From Acidobacteriota bacterium (GTDB taxonomy: Bacteria; Acidobacteriota; Blastocatellia; Pyrinomonadales; Pyrinomonadaceae): DNA of 64,000 nucleotides. Made by a program: the position numbers and the translations under genes. Below the pieces are notes generated by a model. That model worked only from the letters and a program-made list of their open reading frames with translations, was not told the origin of the DNA and made no database searches. Of this stretch, positions 7,994 to 17,220 are shown piece after piece (position 1 is the stretch's first letter; each line of letters begins with the position of its first letter). The stretch covers positions 2,790,001 through 2,854,000 of the forward strand of contig CP065000.1 in NCBI GenBank assembly GCA_016700075.1. The letters run 5' to 3'.

Positions 7994-8533
7994 ATGGACA
8001 AGAACGCACATTTCGACTTTCAAAGACTGTTCCTTACCGAAGGGCTTCCCGAGCCTTTAACGCCCGCCAGCAGCCACTTGCAGCTGTTTGATAACTACAT
8101 AGAAAATACACGCTTGCGCATTCGTCAGATACGCGATCCTTACACGAAAGAATGGACCCGCATTCTGCAGCAGAAACTAACGCCGCCGCCCGGACAAGAG
8201 GCCGCGACACGCATCGCCGAGATGCACCTGAACGAGGCAGAATATGCCGTTTTTGAGCGTTTTGAAGGCCGCGAGATCAGAAAGAATCGGTATTTTCACG
8301 AGTTCGACCGCGTGGAGTTCACGTTCGATGTTTATCTCGGCGATCTGCGGGGACTAACGACGGCACGAGCTTTTTTTCACGATGAAGAGGCGATGGAGAA
8401 ATTCCTACGTCCGCCCTTTGTTGTCATCGAGGTGACGAACGATACGTTCTTCACCGGAGCGAACCTGGTCGGCAAGAAATTCGTTGACGTTCAGACCGAG
8501 GTCGCCCGCATTTTAGGGCAATCAGTCCAATAA
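7994..8533 (+). CDS. CYTH-domain protein with a degenerate active site
   Basis: A 179-residue protein of the CYTH / triphosphate tunnel metalloenzyme fold. Landmarks are the 'DNYIENTRLRIRQI' strand, 'WTRILQQK', 'IRKNRYFHEFD' and 'PPFVVIEVTNDTFF'. The ExExK signature that binds metal and triphosphate is replaced by DFQRL (residues 8-12), and the usual later acidic pairs read F-T-F-D and A-R-A-F. The tunnel may therefore bind but not hydrolyse triphosphates. I favour the ATG at 7994 over the in-frame GTG at 7970, since an exact TATAAT lies at 7975-7980 between them, which would give a very short leader. No operon partners. Confidence 0.8.
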   Translation: MDKNAHFDFQRLFLTEGLPEPLTPASSHLQLFDNYIENTRLRIRQIRDPYTKEWTRILQQKLTPPPGQEAATRIAEMHLNEAEYAVFERFEGREIRKNRYFHEFDRVEFTFDVYLGDLRGLTTARAFFHDEEAMEKFLRPPFVVIEVTNDTFFTGANLVGKKFVDVQTEVARILGQSVQ

Positions 8534-8552
8534 TTGCTCAAACTGGGAGCCT

Positions 8553-9812
8553 TTACTGAACTCTCGGCCTCATCGGCACGTTCCGCTCGAGTGAATCGTA
8601 GATCTGAAGATAGATCTTCGTTTCACGCGGGATCAGGTTCGTCCAGCCGGCTCCGCCGCGTGTTATATAGCCGGGCAGGCGAGCGGGATTCGAATTATAT
8701 CCCGCAGCCATTAATTGCGAAGGCGTTGCGATGCCGGTCGCAAGAGCATTGCTGACCGACGGACGCGAAACTAGGTCATCCCACGTCATCTGAATATAAA
8801 GCAGCATCGCCTGTGCGGCGTTTGCGTGGTTGCGCATGCCTTCGACAAAATCAGGCATCAGATTGACGCTAGGATACCGAGCACGCATTATGCGATACGT
8901 TGACGGGATCATCTGGATCATTCCGCCCGCCCCCGCGGAACTGACGGCGTAACGGTATGTTTGCCCTTCGTTGAGCGCATAGAGCGTAAACACGTCACTG
9001 TAAATGTTTATGTGCGGTTCGGTGCGGAAACGCAGGTGATCGACGTGCTCTACCGTCGCAAGCCGTTCTGCCATATCAGCGACGATCGGGTCGATCTTGA
9101 AACCCTTTTCACGCAGCGTTGAACGCGCGATGTCGATGGTATTCCTTACATACAGTTGTCCCGCTGACACCACCTCAGGAGTGGCAATGCCGGGATGCGT
9201 GGACATGTAATATGCCGTCTCGATGAATACGCCGTTTCGGACGACCGGGTATTGCACCATCAAAGGCTGATGCGGTGTGCCGGCGTCGTCGATCAGGACA
9301 ACAGGTGTGTTGACGCCGTTCGCCCTAACGGTACGCGACGTCATCTGGCGGCCGTTCGAGGAAATAACCGAGAAGGGAACTCCACGTGTCAAGAAGGCTT
9401 CTTTCCCGATCGAAACGAACGCGACCTCTTTCGTCTTTACGTCGTAGTAGGCTATTTGGACGACCTCGTTTAGGACTGATCCTTCGGCCATCGCAGTGGT
9501 CATCGGCCTTGTCTGTAATGAACGCTTCGCCTCTGCGATCTTGCCCTTGATCTGTCCGAAAGAAAGATAGGTGTTCGGAACGGCAGGGATCGGTGCCGGG
9601 GCGGGCCGCGGCGGTGCGGGAACTGCCGAAACTGCAGGCGCTGTGAATGGTGAAGGCGAAGCAGCCGGCATTTTAACCGGTTCAGGCGATGGAATATTGC
9701 TGGTAACAACAACTCGAGGGTTCGCCGGTTCCATTCGTCCCGAAGACGGGCCTTGTCCGAAAGACACAGTAAAAGCAGCGACGCAGATGCCAAGAGCGGC
9801 CAAATATCTCAT
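8553..9812 (-). CDS. Lytic transglycosylase-like protein (SLT fold)
   Basis: A 419-residue exported protein. The signal peptide (MRYLAALGICVAAFTVSFGQ) decides the start at 9812; a TTG at 9854 is also in frame. A Pro/Ala-rich linker follows and a middle domain of about 130 residues of unknown role. The C-terminal 150 residues form the SLT domain: the catalytic Glu is in 'ALNEGQTYRYAVSSAGAGG', with Glu nine residues before the serine as in family 23 enzymes, then 'MIQMIPSTY' and 'AAGYNSNPARLPGYI'. It should cut peptidoglycan between MurNAc and GlcNAc in the periplasm. It converges on the CYTH gene. Confidence 0.85.
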   Translation of the reverse strand: MRYLAALGICVAAFTVSFGQGPSSGRMEPANPRVVVTSNIPSPEPVKMPAASPSPFTAPAVSAVPAPPRPAPAPIPAVPNTYLSFGQIKGKIAEAKRSLQTRPMTTAMAEGSVLNEVVQIAYYDVKTKEVAFVSIGKEAFLTRGVPFSVISSNGRQMTSRTVRANGVNTPVVLIDDAGTPHQPLMVQYPVVRNGVFIETAYYMSTHPGIATPEVVSAGQLYVRNTIDIARSTLREKGFKIDPIVADMAERLATVEHVDHLRFRTEPHINIYSDVFTLYALNEGQTYRYAVSSAGAGGMIQMIPSTYRIMRARYPSVNLMPDFVEGMRNHANAAQAMLLYIQMTWDDLVSRPSVSNALATGIATPSQLMAAGYNSNPARLPGYITRGGAGWTNLIPRETKIYLQIYDSLERNVPMRPRVQ

Positions 9813-9953
9813 AATTTTGTAGAGGAGATCGGAAGGCGATAGCCTAAGGGTCAATTGCTGTCGATCAGCACGTATAAGATTCCGACATAGGCGATGGTGT
9901 TGTCAAGTCTTTTAAGAAAAATTTATTGATGCTACAAAGATAGCTTATAGTGT

Positions 9954-11285
9954 ATGAAACTTTTTGGGACCGACGGCATTCGCGGAGAGGCAGATAAATT
10001 TCCTTTCGATGATGCGACGCTGAAACAAATCGGCCGCGGTTTAGCCGACGAGCTGAGATCGAGGACGGGGAGAGATGTTCGCCTGCTTACTGCCCGAGAT
10101 ACGCGGGAATCCGGCGAACGTATCGAGACGGCAATAACATCCGGAGCCGTTTCGGCGGGTGGTACTTGTGTCTCGGCCGGCGTAATGACGACGCCGGGTG
10201 CGGCTTATTTATGCGGTAAGTTCGGCTTTGATTCGGCCGTTGTGATCAGCGCATCACACAATCCGTATCATGACAACGGAATCAAGATATTCTTGCCGAG
10301 CGGGCAGAAACTGGATGCGTCCGGAGAAGCAAGCATCGAAGCGGCGATATCTGAGAGCGCCGGAGAATTGGCCGACTCAATTCTAGATCTGACCAGAGAG
10401 CAAGAGTTTGTCGCGGCCTATTCTGATTATTTGAGAGCCAGCCTGAAGTTGTCGGGCGAAGGCCGCCGCATCGTGATCGACTGTGCAAACGGGGCCGCAT
10501 CTGCCATTGCCCCGCAGATCTTTCTCGGCTCAGGGGCTGATGCTGTTGTGATCAACGACTCGCCGGACGGCCGTAACATAAATCTGGGCTGTGGCTCGAC
10601 ACATATTGAAGGCCTTCAGTCGGCGGTTCTCGAATATTCAGCCGACCTCGGCATAGCGTATGACGGTGATGCCGACCGAGCACTTTTCGTTGATGAGAAA
10701 GGGGATCTTATAGACGGCGACGCCACTCTGCTGATCCTCGCCAGACAACTTCGCAAGAATGGAGGTCTGAAAAACGCGACGGTCATTGCGACGGTGATGA
10801 GCAATCTGGGGCTGAATGAGGCCTTTGCGGTGGAGAATATCAGTTTAGTGAGAACCGCTGTCGGCGATAAATACGTGCTCGAACGCCTGCTCGAGACCGG
10901 GTCGGAACTCGGAGGTGAGCAATCCGGCCACATCATCCTGCCAAAGCGCAGCCTGATCGGTGACGGCATTATGACGTCGATCCTGCTGTTTGAGGCGATG
11001 TTGGAGGAAGACTGCACTGCGTCGGAGCTGAGCCACGGATTTAGGCAATATCCACAGGTACTGAAGGGTGTTCGCGTCAAGGAGAAGATCCCGTTGGATA
11101 GTGTGTATGCGGTTTCGGAACTAAGAAAGGCGATCGAAGAAAGACTGGGAGAGAGCGGCCGGCTTGTATTGCGTTATTCGGGCACTGAGCCCTTGGCACG
11201 CGTAATGATCGAAGGCAAAGACCAAGCGGAGATCGATCAAATGGCCGACGAATTGATCGCGGTGATAGGCAGGGAACTTGGCTAA
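9954..11285 (+). CDS. glmM: Phosphoglucosamine mutase
   Basis: A 443-residue enzyme converting glucosamine-6-phosphate to glucosamine-1-phosphate for UDP-GlcNAc synthesis. It has the opening 'MKLFGTDGIRGEA', the phosphoserine loop 'VVISASHNPYHDNGIK', the metal loop 'DGDADR', the sugar-binding 'GGEQSGHI' and the phosphate-binding 'RYSGTEP'. Length is normal. It begins a tight operon: the next gene overlaps its stop by one base (TAATG). A TATAGT lies only two bases before the start and is too close to serve as its -10. Confidence 0.96.
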   Translation: MKLFGTDGIRGEADKFPFDDATLKQIGRGLADELRSRTGRDVRLLTARDTRESGERIETAITSGAVSAGGTCVSAGVMTTPGAAYLCGKFGFDSAVVISASHNPYHDNGIKIFLPSGQKLDASGEASIEAAISESAGELADSILDLTREQEFVAAYSDYLRASLKLSGEGRRIVIDCANGAASAIAPQIFLGSGADAVVINDSPDGRNINLGCGSTHIEGLQSAVLEYSADLGIAYDGDADRALFVDEKGDLIDGDATLLILARQLRKNGGLKNATVIATVMSNLGLNEAFAVENISLVRTAVGDKYVLERLLETGSELGGEQSGHIILPKRSLIGDGIMTSILLFEAMLEEDCTASELSHGFRQYPQVLKGVRVKEKIPLDSVYAVSELRKAIEERLGESGRLVLRYSGTEPLARVMIEGKDQAEIDQMADELIAVIGRELG

Positions 11286-11581
11286 TGTTCGTAGTTTTGT
11301 ACAGTTGGAGGATAGATCCCTCGCTCGAGGAGCAATTTACAGAAAGTTGGTCTGCCGTTACACGGCATTATTTGGAACATCACGGAAGTCTCGGTTCACG
11401 TCTGCACCGAGGCGGCGACGGACGGTACTATGCCTATGCCAAATGGCCCGATGAGTCATCACGCGACGCAGCCGCTAACGACGGCATTCCGGCAGATCTG
11501 CGATCGCAGATGAATGCTGCGATCCTTGAAGCATTTCCGGAGATCACGCTCGAGGTCGTTGCAGACTACCTGAAGATATGA
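11285..11581 (+). CDS. Antibiotic biosynthesis monooxygenase-like (ABM) small protein
   Basis: A 98-residue protein of the dimeric alpha-beta barrel type. The opening 'MFVVLYSWRIDPSLEEQFTESW', the central 'GSLGSRLHR...YAYAKWPDES' and length fit ABM/YgiN-like proteins, which cover quinone-modifying monooxygenases and haem-degrading enzymes. The substrate is unknown. It overlaps glmM by one base and aroB by four (ATGA), so all three are translationally coupled; no functional link among them is obvious. Confidence 0.8.
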   Translation: MFVVLYSWRIDPSLEEQFTESWSAVTRHYLEHHGSLGSRLHRGGDGRYYAYAKWPDESSRDAAANDGIPADLRSQMNAAILEAFPEITLEVVADYLKI

Positions 11582-12738
11582 CCGGCACGATCGTAAAAGT
11601 ATGCACACCTGTCTCGTCCGATGTTTATGATGTTGTGATCGGAGGCGGAGCACTCGATAATGCCGGGTCGTTGATTGCCGGGCTTCCCGGCAATGGCGTG
11701 AGAAGGGCTGCAGTTGTTTCGAACAAGACCGTATTCTCATTTTACGGCGATCGACTGGTCGCTTCGCTGAGAGCCGCCGGGATCGAGGCGGTTGTTCACC
11801 TGATCGGCGACGGCGAGCGATTCAAGAACTTCAGGACGCTGGAAAAGACGCTCGAGCATTTTTCCAGATCCGGCATTACGCGGACCGATGCCGTTGCTGC
11901 ACTCGGCGGCGGCGTTGTCGGCGATCTGGCGGGGTTGGCCGCGTCGCTGCATCTTCGCGGCATTCCCTTTATTAATATTCCGACAACTTTGTTGGCGATG
12001 CTCGACGCCTCGGTTGGAGGGAAAACAGGCGTTAACTCAAAATATGGGAAGAACCTAATAGGTACGATCCGTCAACCCGCCGCGGTCTTGGTCGACGTTT
12101 CGGCACTGGCAACACTTCCGCAGCGGCATATTCGGTCGGGCCTCTATGAGGCCGTTAAACATGGTGCTCTCTCGGGAAAGAAGCTGCTCGGCCGAAACTC
12201 CAGATTGATCGAGCTATTGTCCAAACGGCATCACGGCCTGCTGAGCCTTGATGATCCATCTGAGATCTCAGATCTGATCTCTGAGAACATCGCATTCAAG
12301 GCTTCGATCGTAATGGGCGATCCCAACGAAGCGATCACGAAAGCGGGCCCGCGCTCGAGAAAGACACTCAATTTCGGACACACTCTCGCCCACGCCATTG
12401 AAAAAGCAACAGATTACAGAGGAATTCTGCACGGCGAGGCGGTTGGATACGGCATTTTGTTTGCTGCAGAACTTTCAAAAAAACTTGCAAATTGCGCTAA
12501 AGAAGATGTAGAATTGTTGAACGATGTTGTGCATCGTGTCGGCCCGCTGCCGTCACTTGCCGGCGTCGAGTTTGAGAACGTCATTCGCGCGTTCGGCCTT
12601 GATAAGAAAAATATCGGCGGATATCTTCAGATGGTACTTCTGCGAGGCATCGGAAAACCGATCGTAGTTCAGATCGGGAGGACCGAACGCCGTGTAGTTG
12701 AAAACACTCTCAAACATTTCTTCAGGAAACAGCTGTGA
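11578..12738 (+). CDS. aroB: 3-dehydroquinate synthase
   Basis: A 386-residue enzyme that cyclises DAHP to 3-dehydroquinate in the shikimate pathway. The NAD-binding 'ALGGGVVGDLAGLAAS', 'IPTTLLAMLDASVGGKTGVN' and 'GKNLIGTIRQP' segments, the Zn-binding 'YEAVKHGAL', 'GHTLAHAIE' and 'HGEAVGYGI' are all present, so it should be active. It is slightly longer than the usual 350-360 residues. It overlaps the ABM gene upstream and the pilin-like gene downstream (GTGA). Confidence 0.95.
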   Translation: MTGTIVKVCTPVSSDVYDVVIGGGALDNAGSLIAGLPGNGVRRAAVVSNKTVFSFYGDRLVASLRAAGIEAVVHLIGDGERFKNFRTLEKTLEHFSRSGITRTDAVAALGGGVVGDLAGLAASLHLRGIPFINIPTTLLAMLDASVGGKTGVNSKYGKNLIGTIRQPAAVLVDVSALATLPQRHIRSGLYEAVKHGALSGKKLLGRNSRLIELLSKRHHGLLSLDDPSEISDLISENIAFKASIVMGDPNEAITKAGPRSRKTLNFGHTLAHAIEKATDYRGILHGEAVGYGILFAAELSKKLANCAKEDVELLNDVVHRVGPLPSLAGVEFENVIRAFGLDKKNIGGYLQMVLLRGIGKPIVVQIGRTERRVVENTLKHFFRKQL

Positions 12739-13178
12739 ATTTCCCGCCGCAGCATCAGAAAGCAATGAGTACGCAAAATAGATTTAAGAGCTCCGAGCGT
12801 GGAAGCGCCGGCGTAAAGTTTGCTGTTTTTCTCGTAATACTCGGCCTGTTGGCGCATGCAGGGTATAATTACGTGCCGGTCGCTTACAACGCTGAAAGCC
12901 TAAAGACAGATATGCAGCAGGCTGTTGTTCAGGGGCTTGCTCTTCCCGGCAAGATCGACCCTGTGGAGAACGTTCGTAATCGAATACACGCTTCAACCCA
13001 AAAGAACGGAGCGCCTCCTGACACGCTTATTGACGTTAAGCAAAAGGGAAATGTCATCTCAGCCCGCGTGTCGTTCACAAAGGAAGTGAACATCTTGCCT
13101 TTTGGCCTCTACAAGCACAAATACAATTTTGACCACACTGCGACGCCGACGGGTTTTCTGGTTGACAGTATGAATTAG
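12735..13178 (+). CDS. Single-pass membrane protein, pilin-like (DUF4845-like)
   Basis: A 147-residue protein with one N-terminal membrane helix (AGVKFAVFLVILGLLAHAGYNYV) after a charged segment, and a soluble remainder ending in a beta-rich tail. The layout is that of DUF4845-like or pilin-like proteins. The GTG at 12735 overlaps the aroB stop and has AGGAAA eight bases upstream, supporting it; an ATG at 12765 would remove ten residues and also leave the helix. No prepilin peptidase site is obvious. It ends the glmM operon. Confidence 0.7.
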   Translation: MNFPPQHQKAMSTQNRFKSSERGSAGVKFAVFLVILGLLAHAGYNYVPVAYNAESLKTDMQQAVVQGLALPGKIDPVENVRNRIHASTQKNGAPPDTLIDVKQKGNVISARVSFTKEVNILPFGLYKHKYNFDHTATPTGFLVDSMN

Positions 13179-15061
13179 ACAGCGGCGTTCATCGCTTCGA
13201 GAACGCGTTTTGGCTGGATCTGGATAAGACTCTGCGGGGCGTCCGCCAGCCAAGTGTTGGGACAAACACCGCACGTAGTACATTTTTCGACGGCAGGGCA
13301 CGGGAGGCTGGAACGAGCTTCACGTGCTTTTTCGTGTTCGGTCTTCAGAAATTCGAAGGATAGGCCAGAATCTACTATCGACCACGGAAGGAATTCACCG
13401 TAGCCGCGATCGCGGGAAATGTGGAATGCGGCATTGGTGTCTGTTTCGCGGAGAGCCCTCTGGATGTCGCCGCCGTTTCGAGCCGCCTCATTAATTACGG
13501 CAGCAATGGTCCGATCGCCGGACGAGAACAGCGCCTGCTCGTGGGCGATTCGGGCGGACATGAAACGAACACTTACGTTGGGGATCTTGCTCAGGCCCTT
13601 GCAGACATATTTGATGCGTTTCTTCAGTTCCTTCTCATCACAAATGCCTTCCCACTGAAGCGGCGTGTTCGGCTTCGGCACGAAACCGTTGAGCGAAGGA
13701 ATGATAGTGCCGGCCCGTCCGAAACGCTTGCCTGCCTCGAGCATCCGATCCTTGATTCGTTCCACAAGCACGAACATTTCGTCCAGGTCTTCCGGTGTTT
13801 CTGTCGGCAGGCCTACCATCATATAAAGCTTGATGGTCAGCATCCCGCGATCAAAGACCGCACCGCAGATATCAACGATCTCGTCGTTTGTGAGGTTTTT
13901 GTTAATAACTCGCCGCAGTCTGTCGGAACCGGTCTCGGGCGCAACTGCTATCTGCTGATCCCGTGATTCGACCAGTGCGTCGAGCAATTCGTCTGATATC
14001 TGATCCAGCCGAAGCGATGAGACGGAAATGCGGTAGTCCATTGCACGAAGCTCGCGGAGGATCGTGGATATTTCAGGATGATCGCAAACAGCGGTCGATA
14101 CGAGCCCGATCTTGTCGGTCTTCGAACGCCACTCTTTCGCTTTCGCCAAAATATCCTTTGCCGGAACGACGCGCGGCGGGTAGTAGTTGTAACCTGCCCA
14201 GCAGAAACGGCATCCTTGCGAACATCCGCGTGAGATCTCAACCAACAAACGATCACCCATTTCGGCCTCCGGCGACCAAACCGAGGTAGAAGGACAAAAG
14301 ACATCTTGAGTGGTTAGGAATTCGGCGAGTTCGGTCTCACCGCGTTTCAGAGCACGGCGAAGGGTGCCTTCTTTTGGGTTAACAGCCGCCAATGCTCGTC
14401 CGACCCGTTTTGGTACAGATTCTTGATTAGGCTTGTAGTCGAAAACGGTGCCGTCGTCGTTGTAGATGACGTCATAAAATGACGGTACGTAAAAGCCCCG
14501 TCCGATCCTTGCAAGTTGAAGAAGGATGTCTTCGCGGCGATCGTTCTCTTCAATAGCGTCCACAAGCTGCCAGGCGAGTATTTCGCCTTCGCCGACCGCA
14601 ATGACGTCAGTGAAATCGGCGATCGGTTCAGGGTTGAGAAACGACGCGGCACCGCCCATCACCACGAGCGGATGGTTCTCGCTGCGTTCGCGCGACCAAA
14701 CCGGAATACCCGCGAGCTGCAGCATCCTCGCCATATTCAGGTAATCGGTCTCAAATGAGATGGAAAAAGCTATTACGTCGAAATCCCGCAGCCGAGTTTG
14801 GGACTCCAGCGACATCAGCGGTGTTCCGGTGCGTTCGTATTCAGCGAGTTCAGAACTGTCTGGATAAAATGCTCGCTCGCATTCAACGCCGGGGATCGAA
14901 TTGAAGAGCTCATACATCGTATGGAGCCCAAGATTCGCCATCCCGATAGCGTGAGTGTTCGGATAGCAAAGAGCGATACGCAGACCGCTGCCGGCCGGGT
15001 ATATGTAACCTTCCTCCGCGGCGAGTTTGTTGCGATAGCTGTCTGCGATCTTTCGGCTCAT
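13175..15061 (-). CDS. B12-binding-type radical SAM protein (TIGR03960-like)
   Basis: A 628-residue protein. The N-terminal 190 residues resemble a cobalamin-binding Rossmann domain (PNTHAIGMANLG, 'VVMGGAASFLNPEP', 'GEGE'), followed by the radical SAM core with the cluster loop 'CSQGCRFCWAGYNYYPP' (CxxxCxxC), 'LMMVGLPTET'-type barrel strands and, at the end, a CxxCxxCP motif that may bind a second cluster. The family often carries a C-terminal DUF2344 domain or has it as the next gene; it is absent here. Related proteins are proposed to modify tRNA or ribosomal components; the substrate is unknown. Its stop overlaps that of the convergent pilin-like gene. Confidence 0.88.
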   Translation of the reverse strand: MSRKIADSYRNKLAAEEGYIYPAGSGLRIALCYPNTHAIGMANLGLHTMYELFNSIPGVECERAFYPDSSELAEYERTGTPLMSLESQTRLRDFDVIAFSISFETDYLNMARMLQLAGIPVWSRERSENHPLVVMGGAASFLNPEPIADFTDVIAVGEGEILAWQLVDAIEENDRREDILLQLARIGRGFYVPSFYDVIYNDDGTVFDYKPNQESVPKRVGRALAAVNPKEGTLRRALKRGETELAEFLTTQDVFCPSTSVWSPEAEMGDRLLVEISRGCSQGCRFCWAGYNYYPPRVVPAKDILAKAKEWRSKTDKIGLVSTAVCDHPEISTILRELRAMDYRISVSSLRLDQISDELLDALVESRDQQIAVAPETGSDRLRRVINKNLTNDEIVDICGAVFDRGMLTIKLYMMVGLPTETPEDLDEMFVLVERIKDRMLEAGKRFGRAGTIIPSLNGFVPKPNTPLQWEGICDEKELKKRIKYVCKGLSKIPNVSVRFMSARIAHEQALFSSGDRTIAAVINEAARNGGDIQRALRETDTNAAFHISRDRGYGEFLPWSIVDSGLSFEFLKTEHEKAREARSSLPCPAVEKCTTCGVCPNTWLADAPQSLIQIQPKRVLEAMNAAV

Positions 15062-15147
15062 TCTAAAACAATGAACTAGGATAGCAGAGGCTGCACGGCG
15101 TGACCATATGATGTCGGGCGATCAGGTTGAGCAAAACCGACCTTGGA

Positions 15148-16383
15148 TCACTTCTTCTTCGAGTCCGGCTTCGGGGTCGAATAGAAAGGACGGTGTTGGA
15201 CCGTATGGGTCTTATCATCAAAATTTCCGTCCCCGTCAACATCCACCTTTACTTCCAGTTTGTAGCGTTTGCCCGGCTCGCGTTTTTCGCCGAGGTCATA
15301 GGCAAGTGAATATTGATTTCTCAGCAACCCATTGATCGAATTGAGATAGCCGGGAATCTCGGATTCGAAGGTCATCGAAAAATGCATGCCACCGGATTCC
15401 TTTGCAATGGTGTTCATCGCGTTCTGTGCCTGCAGGAAAGTCAGACGCCCCGGAAGACCGTCCAGCCGGTCCGTCGGGCCCAGCAGATGTTCATAGCGCT
15501 TGTAGAACAGATTTCCGGTGCTGATGATGTAAATGGGGACGCCGGCTTCTTGGACTATGCGGCGAGCCTGGTCGTAGTTGATACGGCTGAAAGTATCAAT
15601 GCCGGATGCAACAAGAATGATAGCTTTGCGTTTCGATCGCACCGACGCCATTCCGGCGTAGTCTGAGTAACGCTCTTTGTTGTTCTCGAGAATCACCGAA
15701 TCGCCTTTGCCGCCGACGAGCGCGAAAGAGAGAGCATCCCAAAGGTTATTCTCGCGAAACGCGGGCATGCTGCGAAGCAGGAGATTGATGGTGTCGCTAA
15801 TGCGTCGCGGGTCATTGGTAAAATCAGTGATCGGCGTCGGTCTTAGGTCAAAGGCGATCACCGATGCGTAATCGTCCGGAGGCTGGATAAAACGCGTTAA
15901 AAATTGAGCGACCGGGCGTATGACCTCATAGGTTCCCGGTTCGAACCGCCCGCCGGCCGCAGAGCCGAAAAGCTCTGTCCATTTGCTGAATTCAACTACC
16001 AATGAGATCGTTATCGGCGCTTCAGGCGTGGTGAAGTTTGAAATATCGACGCGTTTCCCATTTTCGAAGATCGCGAAATTCTCCTTCTTGAGCCCGGTAA
16101 TGATCTGGCCTGATTTCTTATTGAAGACGACAGCGTCAATGTTGACCACATTGGTCTCGATCCGTTCGACCTCGTCGTCAGCTATCGCATTCTTCTCTTC
16201 TTCAAGCCGCTTCTTTTCTTCCTCGGTCAATGGCTCGGGACGCTGATTCTTCTTTTGGTCGGTCTTTTGGGTGCCGCTCTTTTGCGGCCGCGACTGGGAA
16301 AACACATCGGAGCCGAACGCAAATACAGCGATCACGCACGCGAGAACCGACAAAAAAGACCGCAAAATCCCTTCAAATCTCAT
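15148..16383 (-). CDS. VWFA-related acidobacterial domain protein (TIGR03436)
   Basis: A 411-residue exported protein. A signal peptide (residues 1-30) and a Lys/Gln/Glu-rich linker (residues 32-68) precede a family-specific strand region ('VVNIDAVVFNKKSGQIITGLKKENFAIFENGK') and a von Willebrand A-type domain ('ITISLVVEFSKWT', 'IILVASGIDTFSRI'). The metal site appears altered because the usual DxSxS loop reads 'VEFSKWTE'. The rest forms a C-terminal beta domain. This architecture was first defined in Acidobacteria and is a taxonomic pointer. A role in protein-protein contact or adhesion outside the cell is inferred. Confidence 0.87.
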   Translation of the reverse strand: MRFEGILRSFLSVLACVIAVFAFGSDVFSQSRPQKSGTQKTDQKKNQRPEPLTEEEKKRLEEEKNAIADDEVERIETNVVNIDAVVFNKKSGQIITGLKKENFAIFENGKRVDISNFTTPEAPITISLVVEFSKWTELFGSAAGGRFEPGTYEVIRPVAQFLTRFIQPPDDYASVIAFDLRPTPITDFTNDPRRISDTINLLLRSMPAFRENNLWDALSFALVGGKGDSVILENNKERYSDYAGMASVRSKRKAIILVASGIDTFSRINYDQARRIVQEAGVPIYIISTGNLFYKRYEHLLGPTDRLDGLPGRLTFLQAQNAMNTIAKESGGMHFSMTFESEIPGYLNSINGLLRNQYSLAYDLGEKREPGKRYKLEVKVDVDGDGNFDDKTHTVQHRPFYSTPKPDSKKK

Positions 16384-16488
16384 AATTGTAGACCCCTAAC
16401 CGGACTGTAATCTTTGATACAAATTGTTGTCTTTTGGTTGGATTAAATCAAGTATGGCGCCGACTCCTGTCAGGGCCAAAAATTTAAG

Positions 16489-16519
16489 TTGACATCGAGA
16501 ATACACGGGGTGATAAAAT
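16489..16519 (+). promoter_or_regulatory. Candidate sigma-70 promoter for the DNA lyase gene
   Basis: TTGACA (16489-16494) and an extended -10, TGATAAAAT (16511-16519), are separated by 19 bases. Transcription would begin near 16526, a few bases before the GTG at 16531, so the transcript would be almost leaderless. The TTG within the TTGACA box is also an in-frame possible start codon, so promoter and longer coding frame exclude each other. Confidence 0.5.
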
Positions 16520-16530
16520 CAGGCAGTTCT

Positions 16531-17190
16531 GTGAAAACTCAACTTCCCATAACGGTAGATAACATTCGTCGCATCCATAATGAGCGGCGAAAGGAGATAT
16601 CGGCCCGCTTGTCCGAGTTCCGGCAGATACATCGCAGCGGCACGGAAGAACGGTTTTGGGAGGAAATGGTCTTTTGTTTCTTTACAGGCGGCTGTTCAGC
16701 CGCGATGGGATTGAGATCGATCGAGGCTGTGAGGCCGCTGTTGGCGTCAGGAACACAGGAAGAGATCGCTGCGGCGCTAAGCGGAGTTCATCGCTATCCG
16801 AACGCCCGGGCACGGTACGTGGTGGAGTCGAGAGAGTTTCTCACAGCAAACCATAAGATGAAGATCCGCAAGACGCTTATGGATTTTGATTGCGGGCTGG
16901 AAAGGCGGGATTGGCTGGCAAAGACCAGAGGAATCAAAGGCCTTGGTTATAAAGAGGCTAGCCACTTTCTGCGAAATGTGGGATTTACCGGTTATGCGAT
17001 CCTCGATAAGCACGTCCTTAATTGCCTAGCTGAATTGAAGCTGATCGATGACCCCAAACCACCCGCGACACGATCGCGCTATATCGCCGTCGAGAATATC
17101 GTAAGGGAGCTCGCAGCGGAGTCTGAGGTAGGATTTGACGAATTGGATCTTGTGCTTTGGTCAATGAAAACAAATGCTATACTGAAATAG
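16531..17190 (+). CDS. N-glycosylase/DNA lyase, Ogg2-type
   Basis: A 219-residue base-excision repair enzyme that should remove 8-oxoguanine and cleave the abasic site. The helix-hairpin-helix region 'IKGLGYKEASHFLRNVGF' holds the catalytic lysine, and 'YAILDKHVL' holds the aspartate. The whole protein matches the compact Ogg2 group, better known from archaea and some thermophiles. The GTG at 16531 is chosen because of the promoter just upstream; a TTG at 16489 would add 14 residues. Horizontal spread of Ogg2 is common, but base composition here fits the neighbours. Confidence 0.85.
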   Translation: MKTQLPITVDNIRRIHNERRKEISARLSEFRQIHRSGTEERFWEEMVFCFFTGGCSAAMGLRSIEAVRPLLASGTQEEIAAALSGVHRYPNARARYVVESREFLTANHKMKIRKTLMDFDCGLERRDWLAKTRGIKGLGYKEASHFLRNVGFTGYAILDKHVLNCLAELKLIDDPKPPATRSRYIAVENIVRELAAESEVGFDELDLVLWSMKTNAILK

Positions 17191-17220
17191 CCCCCATCGA
17201 TCGGTTACGGAGCTTGCTCT

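Noticed and set aside
9946..9951. TATAGT as the glmM -10 element
   Set aside because: It ends only two bases before the ATG, so the transcript would start inside the gene; no fitting -35 is present.
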